This document shows, piece by piece, positions 1 to 9,186 of a DNA stretch of 64,000 nucleotides. The notes under the pieces are model-generated. The model was not told the DNA's origin and did not search any database. It was given only the letters and a program-made list of their open reading frames with translations. The translations under genes and the position numbers were made by a program. The stretch's first letter is position 1; each line of letters starts with the position of its first letter. The stretch spans positions 29,936,501 through 30,000,500 of the forward strand of contig JAZHRO010000026.1 in assembly GCA_037157565.1 (NCBI GenBank), read 5' to 3'. This DNA is from Thalassia testudinum (lineage: Eukaryota; Streptophyta; Magnoliopsida; Alismatales; Hydrocharitaceae).

Positions 1-84
1 CAGTCCTCTGGCAGTTATGTAGGAGCATTTAATGATGGAATGAGTAAATAAAGTTAGATATGGTTGATGATGACGTTATCATCA
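1..84 (-). mobile_element. Element 0, start of its second LTR (runs off the left edge)
   Basis: These 84 bases match 20115-20203, the U3 start of the element-0 LTR on the minus strand, with a few substitutions. Read on the minus strand the copy begins TGATGATGACGTTATCATCA at position 84, a near-palindrome. The other copy, ending at 20203, has a perfect palindrome. Because a PBS lies just upstream (100-118), this is read as the 3' LTR of an element whose interior has been lost. Confidence 0.75.
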
Positions 85-121
85 ATAAATTATGCATTTC
101 TCCTCGGCAATAGTGCCAAAA
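85..121 (-). other. Primer binding site and collapsed interior of element 0
   Basis: On the minus strand 118-100 reads TGGCACTATTGCCGAGGAG, a mutated form of the tRNA-Asp PBS seen intact at 11895 (TGGCGCCGTTGCCGGGGA). A TTT spacer (121-119) separates it from the LTR end at 122, the same spacing as in elements 1 and 2. Only 15 nt (99-85) lie between the PBS and the next LTR start, so leader, coding region and PPT are absent. Confidence 0.75.
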
Positions 122-747
122 TGTTGAAGCGATAAATCAGTATTTTAAAAGTCGTTACGCTGTAGTATAGCCAATAAATCGCAAGGACAACAAATACAAT
201 TTATTACTCGAATTCAAAAGAGTATCTGAGGTCGAACACATGGAGAAAATATGTAATTCACGCATTAATCTCAACAAATAGGATAAATGAGCATAATTAA
301 TTACTCAAAACTAATATTCAATGTATAACATGAGTATATGAAGAATTTAATGAGGTAAAAAGACATCTAAGGCAAAATAATGGTGATTTGAATCACCAAT
401 TATTAGCTTAGATACATATATAATAATTACTTAATGATCTAAATAAATGAATAGTATCAACCACTTTAAATCCATGCAAGCATTAGTGCACAGTGCACTA
501 TCAAATGACAGAGCTCTCAACCAAACGACCTAAGTCAGCCTTGCTACAGTGCTAAGAGGGCACTATACTTCTTCTTCCTTTCCTTTGCTCTGTTCTTCTT
601 CTCAGTCTTTCTCTTCTTGTGCCTGTCTTCTTCTTCAGCCTCCTCCTCTCTGCCTTTCTTCTTCTCTTCTGCAATCATAGTGCAAAGGGCTCGAATTTTG
701 GTTAAATTTTAGCCAATGCATAGGAGAACAAAACCCCCCTTCCCCCC
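122..747 (-). mobile_element. Element 0 5' LTR, U5-proximal piece
   Basis: Minus-strand LTR end. About 210-240 on the minus strand carries the same 'tgtgttcgacctc.gatactc' U5 motif found near the end of the element-2 LTR (11780-11810), and the LTR terminates in ...TTCAACA at 122. Element 1 interrupts it at 748. With 8225-9186 and 19032-20203 the reconstructed LTR is about 2.75 kb, close to the 2.7 kb element-2 LTR. Confidence 0.7.
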
Positions 748-2298
748 TGATGTAAACACATTTATTGAGGGTTAAATGCCTATTCATGCATGTTCCTAGG
801 CTTAGATTTGCATTTCAGGTTATAAATATTGCATAGCATGCATCATTCTGCATTTAGAGTAGTATATAATTTAGGTTAATTGCATCCTTTTTTGTGGTTA
901 AGAGAGAAGGATATTTATTTCATAGCCTCGGATTGATGATCCAACCATACTGATCTGATCAAGATGATAATCTTGGTCCAAAGCCTCCGGAATCGCCTCA
1001 ATCGGAGTCCCGTAGCACCATATGCAGTTCGAGGAAGATCAACGGCTAAGGGACTAGGTGACATAATTCGGAGCTTCAAATGACAAATCTGACCACGCAG
1101 ATGGATTCGGGTCGACGATTACAGCCTAACAACGTGAAAATTGACTCAATTCGACCTTTGTAGCAGCCCCTACAACGAAAAGAAGCTGGACGGCCCAGAT
1201 TGCGTCACGTGGTGCAACCCAGGCCGCCCATGTGCACGCACGTGCCACCGCACGCACACAGCAACGTGGGTGCACACACGCGCGCGGAGGCACACATGAG
1301 CACAGTGCAACGCCAGCACGTGAGCATGCGCTCGCACGACACAGCATGCGGAGCACGTGCCAGCGCAACGGCAGTGTGGGCGTGTGCTCGATTGGCCCCA
1401 GCCTACAGCGACGCATGAGCTGGACATACAACAACGCTTACAGCCATTGTTAATTCTTCATTCGCTAGCAAAGCCAGCTGTAGGCGTGAACGGGAGTGAC
1501 AGGCATGAGTTTCCTACAGCGACACTTTGAGCGACGGCCTGGAGGTCACTAATGGTCCCATACCTATTTTTTCCTCTTCTCCTCTACTATAAAAGGACCT
1601 ACACCCCCTCCCTTCCAAGCCATCTCTACCTACTCTACTCCCACCTACTCCCAAGCTCTAGCAAGCCTACCAACTCTCTGTTAGAGCCTGCTCTCAAGTT
1701 CCCAAGGCTCCTATTAGTGTAGCAAACCTCTGCCTCACCAAATATTCATCCATCTTCCCATCCCCATTCATAGGTTGCCTTGGAGCTATCCTCCCACCTC
1801 CATTCCAGTAGTAGATCATCTCCGCCTTCTCACCTCCATTCCGGAGCCACACCGAAGCTTTCCTCTACCCGATGTCCTCCTGCATCTCACCTCCGTCGTC
1901 TCGCTCCTCACCTCCTTCATCCGAGCTTCCGCCAGGCGCCGTTGTCTCGTCGAATAACCAATTCAGGAGATTCCTTCTCACCTCTCTCTTTTTATGCTTT
2001 CATAGTTGATTGTAATTGACATTGAAGTGATATCTATATCATATTTGTTCCAAATCTCTGGTGATTCATTCTGCTTGTCTTCTTCTTAAAAAATTACAAA
2101 AAAAATAACAAAACCCTAAAATACCAAAAAGAAACAAATCGAAGCGTAGTTTTCAATTAAAGTAAACGTCGCCTTCCTGTGTTCGACCCGGGAATACCTT
2201 GGAGTTTCGGTATAAATTGTATTTGACCACGAGTTTTGCAACTATGACAACGGGTTAATTGTAACCCTGATTTCAAACTCGTGAAACACATGCAACCA
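748..2298 (+). repeat. Element 1 5' LTR
   Basis: Begins TGATGTAAACAC and ends ...ATGCAACCA. The copy at 6685-8224 follows it throughout. A TATA box lies at 1587-1596, giving a U3 of about 840 nt. The stretch at 1200-1400 is rich in CpG and CA/GT dinucleotides. Short open frames there are accidental. Confidence 0.88.
1587..1596 (+). promoter_or_regulatory. TATA box of element 1 5' LTR
   Basis: CTATAAAAGG after a pyrimidine-rich stretch, conserved in the 3' LTR at 7508-7517. Expected to set the start of the element's RNA about 30 nt downstream. Confidence 0.7.
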
Positions 2299-2301
2299 TT
2301 T

Positions 2302-2320
2302 TGGCGTCGTTGCCAAGGAG
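2302..2320 (+). other. Element 1 primer binding site (tRNA-Asp type, degenerate)
   Basis: TGGCGTCGTTGCCAAGGAG starts 3 nt after the LTR end. It differs at three positions from the perfect tRNA-Asp complement in element 2, consistent with age. Confidence 0.8.
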
Positions 2321-3552
2321 GCAACAGAATTTACTTTATTATTTTCTACACTTCTTTGCATTTGCATAACACTAACCCTTCTTATCTCTGATCTATTGTC
2401 TTGCAGGTACCGTAGCATGGAGATCAAAGTGTGGTAGACCGGAGTAAAGTGTAGGTAGAGTGTTTTGTAAGTGTCCCCCACACCACCCCCACCTTAGTTT
2501 TCATTCCATAACCTAATAATTCAAACCCAAATCAAATTAGGTGTTTTTTATAAACCCTAAGATAGATTTGGTTGTTTGTTTGCCACCTCCACTCACCTCG
2601 CCATCCACATAAATAAAAAAAATAAAAAAAGTGTTATCTGATTGTGGGATTTTCTGAAAGTGACACACCTTAACACTCACAACTCTCGACTTAAGGCACA
2701 CCACTCCACTTTGATTCTACCACTTAATCGGGATCTAACTTGTGGATCCGGGACACTTCAACTCAAACACATAAGTGAGTAGAAATCTAATTAGGCTAAG
2801 ACATTGTGTGCCTTAATTTGTGGTGCGAATAGGATAATTGATTGATTTGTTTAGGCCGTATCACTCAAATTAAAAGCAATTCATCAGTAGCTTGCCACTT
2901 AAGGTTGACTCTTAGGGCTGAACCAGGCACTCCACATTATTTTTTATTTTTAAAGGAACATATCATCACCCGTGTTTTCAAAACTTGGAGTGTTCTACTA
3001 AACCTTGATTGAACCAACCTAAGAATTAAACCCTAAAAGCTACTAAACAAGGTTAAACCCTAGAAGACACATCATCAAATAACCTTGTTTGCAAACCCTG
3101 GTTGTGCACGCACACACATTTTAACTAATCATTAAGGGCACAATCCATCTAAAGGGCCCATCACATTCCAAGAGCATAATCATCCCATGCTTAATTAAAA
3201 TTGAGTAGACATTGGCCTTAAGGATTGATTCGCTCTTCAGGGCTTAAACTGAGATTTTTTTTTCGATTGATTTGCATCTGCCGGTCCATTTGATGTCTAG
3301 ATAGGGGAGTAGCATCAAACGACTGCAGTTGGGGGGTACACTAAGAACCGGAGGCACAAACCAAAAGAAGAACCTTCTCCCCAGTCCCTTCTTCAACTGG
3401 TTTGATTGACAAGATAAAAGTAGACCAAATCGTTTATAATCTCAAGATAGGTCTTGGGAGTCTGTAGGTCTTTAGGCTAACCCACCTAAGGACAGGGTTG
3501 ATTGTTGTACTGCAAGGCTTCTTTCTCTTCTGATTTCCCTCCTTACTTCACC
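2321..3552 (+). other. Element 1 untranslated leader
   Basis: About 1.2 kb between PBS and the coding trace, AT-rich with scattered short frames and no recognisable gene. It corresponds in position to the leaders of element 2 (11913-13074) and family C (37546-38928). Confidence 0.6.
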
Positions 3553-4930
3553 ATGTACCCCTCCACATCTTTTACACATTTCCAATCCTATCCTCCTACC
3601 ACCACTTATCCCCAAGATGATTACTATTCCGACTTGACTTGTAATTACCTGTCCACTAGCCGGGATGACTTTGATTGGGGATACCAATCTAGACCTCAAT
3701 GTCCAGGGCCTAACCCTAGACAACAAGACTATGATTACTATCCTTCCCAAACCTACAATGATTATGGATCTCTATCCTTTGATGACAAAACCAACCCGAT
3801 TTACAATCAGGAAGGATATGCTGATTATAACACCTACCCTCCCCAGTAGTCCATTGAAATTAGGTCATCACCATTCTTTGAACAACCCGAGACAACCTAA
3901 TATCAGGGAGGAACCCGAGAACCTCGACATCTTAACTCCCCTAGATTTAACCCAAAACCACCCAAACCTGAATCGAACCAGTCGGTTCAGGTGAACTAGA
4001 TCCAGGATAGGGTGTTGGCTAATTTGCGGAACACTATACAATCTTTAGAAGCTCAGCCAACACCATGCACTGAAGCACTGGAGCTTATGATCAAAATGAT
4101 TGATGAACTTAATAGTTCTCTATTGGATTTGCTCCAAAGTGTTAGGGATAGGGACTTGGGTGAGTTTCTTCTTGGGAAATTGTCGAGGTTGAGGATGAAA
4201 TTTATGGTTGCCCTAGTCAAATCTTGGGATGATTCTCAAGATGAACCACCTTTAGGAGAGCCAATGTCTGAACCCACTTAGGTGCCTATCGAGGGGGATA
4301 CATATTCTGAGACTAGACATGACTAGATTGGTCTAGAGCAACCATTTGAGGATGAACCGATTGATTCACCCGAGATCCCTAAGTAAGGAAACGAAGAAAA
4401 TTATGTCTCCTTGGATCATGAAATGATTTATGATTTTGAGACATATATAAATGAGGATCATCAATTCTTTGACTCTGAGGGTGAAGAATCTTTCGGTGAA
4501 GTCTCACTTGAGCATAAGGAAAATGATTTTAGTGAGACAAACGGGCATGAGGAATCTGATGAACCATTTGATAGCTGACCCGTTCATTGAAGATTTGGAT
4601 TCGGTTGGGGTTAACTTGGAGGATTCGAATCTTGATGATTCAATCAGTGACCCCAGCCCTCATCTGCACCCCGAAGAGCTGACTTCCAAGATCATTACGC
4701 CCAAGTCAATCCTGATTCAGGCGCAATTGTTGAACTTGGGCACTTTAGATGGGGTATACAACGATTTAGAGGTCCTGGAGCTCGAGCACTTGATTTTAGA
4801 GGATAGGAATTTGGCAATAAAAATCTGGGAGGCTAATTCTAAGGGAACTACGATTTTGGATATAAGGGCACCTATTGACCTGAAACCACCTATCTTCTAT
4901 ACTGACCCTTATGATATCTTTCATGTGTGA
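3553..4930 (+). pseudogene. Broken orphan ORF of element 1 (Tyr-rich N-terminus, acidic C-terminal part)
   Basis: No known domain is recognised and nothing resembles Gag or Pol. From the ATG at 3553 one frame runs to about 4580 with several stops: TAG at 3847, TAA at 3898, and further stops near 3997, 4279, 4324, 4384 and 4577. Most are one C-to-T change away from Gln codons. The first 100 residues are rich in Tyr, Asp, Pro and Gln and look disordered. A helical stretch follows (VLANLRNTIQSLEAQ), then an acidic Asp/Glu/Ser tail. After a frame change, 4451-4930 continues with another Asp/Glu/Leu-rich stretch ending ...DPYDIFHV. It lies where element 2 has its own acidic ORF, so the two may be diverged counterparts. 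This is inferred from position and composition, not alignment. Confidence 0.5.
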
Positions 4931-5264
4931 CCCAAGCCTAGAATAACTGAATATTTTTCTAAGATGAATGTCAAGTGGACATCTGAAACTAGTGAACCAG
5001 ATATACCTATTGTCTGCCATTTTGGTCTTGGGTTGCACACCACAAAATTGCAGGCCTGACCCTACAAGCTTAACAACCTTCAGTTCTGGGTGATTTTCAT
5101 CTAGAACCTTAGAACCACTCAACCCTGGGGCATGGGTCTACACCATAATATGGTCCACATCTGTGGACATCTTCTGCTGACAGGTTTGAGGATTAATCTT
5201 TTTATTTTGATTCTGACTCGCACTTGTGAATTCTCAATTTCTTCCTTGTATGTATATTATGCCT

Positions 5265-5290
5265 AGCTGAAGGCATTAAACTTAGCATTT
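5265..5290 (+). promoter_or_regulatory. Post-ORF box of element 1
   Basis: AGCTGAAGGCATTAAACTTA followed by GCATTT. The same box follows the coding frame in element 2 (14702), family C (44993) and family E (57294-57273, minus). Function unknown. Confidence 0.6.
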
Positions 5291-5388
5291 GTGTATACTC
5301 TCTTCTCTTTGCGGAGCTAACCAGGTTGTCATGAAATTCAGGTGATATTCTATTTACTCCGCCCTTTTCATGTCTTTGTTTTTATATT

Positions 5389-5420
5389 GAGGACATTGCA
5401 TCATTTAGGTATGGGGGGTG
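5389..5420 (+). promoter_or_regulatory. Second PPT-like box of element 1
   Basis: GAGGACATTG followed closely by TTTAGGTATGGGGGG. The G-run core resembles the true PPT at 6672-6684. The same pair of motifs recurs in element 2, family C and family E. Confidence 0.55.
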
Positions 5421-6647
5421 GATAATCAATTCTTGAAATCATTTTGTTAACTCCATAGAATTTCTTTTAGTTTCTTATAAAATAAAAAAAATTGAAAATT
5501 TGAAAAGATAAAAAAAGAAAGAAATTAGGAAAAAAGAACTTAGGCATCTAGAAGTTATTAACTTTAGGAAATAATACGAGAGGACCTAAACACTTAGACT
5601 CTTCAGGTCTTCGGGCTTAATTAGCCCGGGTGTCCACTCGAATGTGGACTTAGTCTCAAGTTCTCGCCAATTAAAATTCATTTTAAGTTGGTAAATAAAT
5701 TGGGATGATAAGTATGCGACTTATCAACCCGCCCTTTGATTTGGGGGGACTTTAAGCCTAAGCATCTACACACTATTTTTTGCACTGACTCACCTTTCAG
5801 TGGTTTCTTTGGAAATTGGGTAGCTAATGAACTATCTAGGGTGGTATGCTGGCAAGTTGTCAGTGGTAAGAGCTCATCGGTAGGTTGTCTAGAGCCCAGT
5901 TACAAGACCATTTTCATTGTACTGCCTTTAGTTAAAACTTAGATCAGGGAAGTCACCTACTTACAAAAATAAAAAAGAAAAGGAAAAAGAAAAAGAAAAA
6001 ATATATATATAGAAAAAGGAGAAAAAATAAAAAAATAAACAAAACCACACTTCACCACAAGAGTATGGCTGGCAAGTTGCCATGGGTAACAACCTATTAG
6101 CCAGTTGTCCGGAACCCAGCTCACAAAAAAATGCACAATAATTTCCAAAACAGTTAGGGAAGAAGTAGGGAAGTAGAATAAATCGGGGAGATATACACTA
6201 GGTTTGCCCTTGTGTTGAACCCATAAATAAAAGTAGGGAGAAAGCTACCAATCGAAAAGATAAACCTTTAGGCAAAGTCACCTAGGGTCGTAGAAGCTCG
6301 AAGTCCATTTCAACGGTCGCCTAGTGAGTCTTTCACTATTTTCACAAGATGCTTAGCACTTGGAGTCCTTTTCGAGTCTTGGGCAGGTCGAGTAGCTGTA
6401 AAAAGTTATCCTAGAACACTCAAACTCCAAAAGTACAAAAAAATTAGAAAAGAAGAAAAATAAAAAAAATGTATCTTCCCTTTTCAAATAAGGCGAGGAC
6501 TTGGGCGGTCTGCATTCTGGCAAACACCCGGGTACTATTGAGTCTTCATAGTTTAGGACCTTAGTTGAAATTTTCTATTGTTAATAAACGACTTAGGCCT
6601 AAGTGATCTAATCCTAATTCTGCTTTTATACATAGCACATAGTTTAA
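5421..6647 (+). other. Element 1 3' non-coding region
   Basis: AT-rich, with A-rich stretches at 5480-5530 and 5965-6050, and no supported gene. The part at 5690-5800 is similar to 22390-22490, which suggests relatives of this element elsewhere in the window. Confidence 0.55.
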
Positions 6648-6684
6648 TTTTGCTAGGGACTAGCAAAAGATAGGCATGGGGGTA
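6648..6684 (+). promoter_or_regulatory. PPT-proximal hairpin and polypurine tract of element 1
   Basis: Perfect 8-bp arms TTTTGCTA / TAGCAAAA around GGGAC (6648-6668), then AGGCATGGGGGTA (6672-6684) directly abutting the 3' LTR. The PPT primes plus-strand DNA synthesis. The hairpin is conserved in every family in this window. Confidence 0.75.
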
Positions 6685-8224
6685 TGATGTAAACACATTT
6701 ACTGAGGGTAAAATGCCTATTCATGCATGTTCCTAGGCTTAGATTTGCATTTCATGTTATAAATATTGCATATCATGCATCATTCTGCATTTAGAGTAGT
6801 TGTAGATAATTTAGGTTAATTGCATCCTTTTTTGTGGTCAATAGAGAAAGATATTTATTTCAGAGCCTCGGATTGACGATCCAACTGTACAGATTTGATT
6901 AAGATGATGATCGGAGTCCAAAGTCTCCGAAATCGCCTCGATCGGAGTCCCGTAGCACCATATGCAGTCCGAGGAAGATCAATGGCCAAGGGACTAGGTG
7001 ATAAAATTAGGAGCTTCAAATGACAAATTCAACCACACAGATGGATTCGGGTCACGATCGTAGCCTAACGACACGAAAATTGACTCAATCCGACCTCTGT
7101 GGCAGCCCTTACAACAAAAAGAAGATGGATGGTCTAGATTGCGCCACGTGGCACAGCCCAGGCCGCCCATGCGCACGCACGCGCCACCGCACATGCACAA
7201 CAACGTAGGTTGCTGGTGCGTGAGGAGGTGTGCATGTGCACAGTGCAGCGTCAACACATGAGCACGCACGCACGCGACACGGCACACGCACCAACACAGC
7301 AGCAGCTGGGTGAGTGCTCAGTTGGCGCCAGCCTACAGCGACGCATGAGCTGGACCTACAGCAATGCTTACAGCCATTGCTAATTCTTCGTGCGCTTGCA
7401 AAGCCAATTATGGGCGTGAGCGAGCATGAGCTACCTACAGCAACACTTCCAGTGACGGCCTTGAGGTCACTAATGGTCCCATACCTATTTTTCCCTCTTC
7501 TCCTCCACTATAAAAGGACCAATACCCCCTCCCTTCCAAGCCATCTCTACCTACTCTACTCCCACCTACTTTCAAGCTCTAGCAAGCCTACCAATGCTCT
7601 GTTAGAGCTTACTCTCAAGCTCCCAAGGCTCCTATTAGTGTAGCAAACCTCTGCCTCACCAAATATTGATCCATCTTCCCATCCCCATTCATAGGTCACC
7701 TTGGAGCCATCCTCCCACCTCCATTCCGATAGCAGATCATCTCCGCCTTCTCACCTCCATTCCGGAGCCACGTCAAAGCTTTCCTCTACCCGATGTCCTC
7801 CTACATCTCATCTCTATCGTCCCGCTCCTCACCTCCTTCGTTCGAGCTTCCGCCAGGAGTCGTCGTCTCGCCGAACAGCCGATTCGGGAGAATCCTTCTC
7901 ACCTCCCTCTCTTTTTATGGGTTCATAGTTGATTGCAATTGACATTGAAGTGATATCTATATCATATTTGTTTCATATCTCTGGTGATTCATTCTTCTTG
8001 TCTTCTTCTAACAAAAATACAAAAGAATAACACGTGACTCCCTAAAATACCTAAAAGAAACAAATCGAAGCATGATTTTCAATTAAAGTAAACGTCACCT
8101 CCCTGTGTTTGACCTGGGACTCCCTTGGAGTTTCGGTATAAATTTTACTTGACCACGAGTTTTGCAACTATGACGACAGGTTACTTGTAACCCTGATTTC
8201 AAACTCACGAAACATGTGCGACCA
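6685..8224 (+). repeat. Element 1 3' LTR
   Basis: Copy of 748-2298 with several percent differences and small indels. TATA box at 7508-7517. Ends ...GTGCGACCA at 8224, after which element-0 LTR sequence resumes. Confidence 0.88.
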
Positions 8225-9186
8225 CCCTCACTCTCTCTTTCCCTTCTCTTCTCTTCCGCAAGGGCAACCCGGCATTCAGGTAATTGGGTGTGAGCACACC
8301 TGAGACTAGGGCTATCGATGTGGGTAGTAGCCGAGGTGTGATCGAGTTAGGCGGGTAATCGGTTCAGAGCCAGGCCTGCTTAGAATAGTGTCACAGGTGA
8401 GGCATGTGGGGTGTGCAGGGACCCCACCCCCGGTGTTACTTGAGGCGAACAGATAAGATGACAAAATCAACTTATTCGTTGTCGCTGCTGTTGCCACTTT
8501 CGATGTGGGACTAAATGTCCCTGCTTTCTTTGCGTGTAGTAGCAGCAGTAGGTAGCTCTGATTAAGGTTGAGGAAGCAGTCAATGCTCCCAATTGACCTA
8601 CTGCGTGTGTTGCTGCAGCACCTAGGATCGAAACTTGGAGAAATCAACTGAAGAATGAGCTTCAAGTTTGTTCGAAGCTTCAGCAGCAATGGCGGAATAA
8701 CTCCTGAAACTAAAAACAAGAATAAGGCCTCTTGGACATGTTAAAGCAGTTCAGAACCGTCGCTTGACCACGGCGAACGTGTGGGTGGTGGTATGGTGGC
8801 ATGAGACTACGTGAGGATGTTGAACGAACTCGGAGATGGTGGTGTGGTAGTGGGTTGGTCGACGAGGATTAAGAGTGTGTGGATGATGAAATAACTATGG
8901 GGGTTTTGATGGGCATGATGTGGTGGAGGTGTAGGACGTGACGGCGAAGCATTTGGGGTAGTGGAGTGAGTGGAGAGCTTTGCCGGAGTGGTTGTTGGAG
9001 CGAAGGAAGATGAGGGTGATTGACGGCATCGAAGGTCTTTTTGGGTTTTTGGGAATAGGGAATTAACCTAAAAGAACTAAGGATCTAATCTAACCCTATT
9101 TCAATAGATGAAAGGGGGAGGACGACACCGGTGTTGGTAGGCCAGCGCTAGGGAAGAAAGTACTCTGGTGGAGGTAGGACGGCGAG
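8225..9186 (-). mobile_element. Element 0 5' LTR, middle piece
   Basis: Sequence between elements 1 and 2, assigned to the element-0 LTR because it restores an LTR of the expected length when both insertions are removed. GCGAG at 9182-9186 is the left copy of the element-2 target duplication. A 135-codon minus-strand open stretch (8312-8719) has no recognisable features and is not called. Confidence 0.6.

Larger units (their letters stand above)
748..8224 (+). mobile_element. Element 1: decayed non-autonomous Ty3/Gypsy-type LTR retrotransposon
   Basis: A 7.5 kb element bounded by direct LTRs (748-2298 and 6685-8224), with a mutated tRNA-Asp PBS (2302) and a PPT (6672-6684). The flanks are CCCCC (743-747) and CCCTC (8225-8229), a plausible but imperfect 5-bp duplication. 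It carries no recognisable Gag core, protease, RT or integrase. The only coding trace is a frame of unknown function with several stops (3553-4930). The LTRs differ by several percent, so this insertion is older than element 2. It sits inside the element-0 LTR. Confidence 0.85.

Noticed and set aside
8312..8719. 135-codon minus-strand open stretch between elements 1 and 2
   Set aside because: Part of the element-0 LTR; no recognisable domain or start context.
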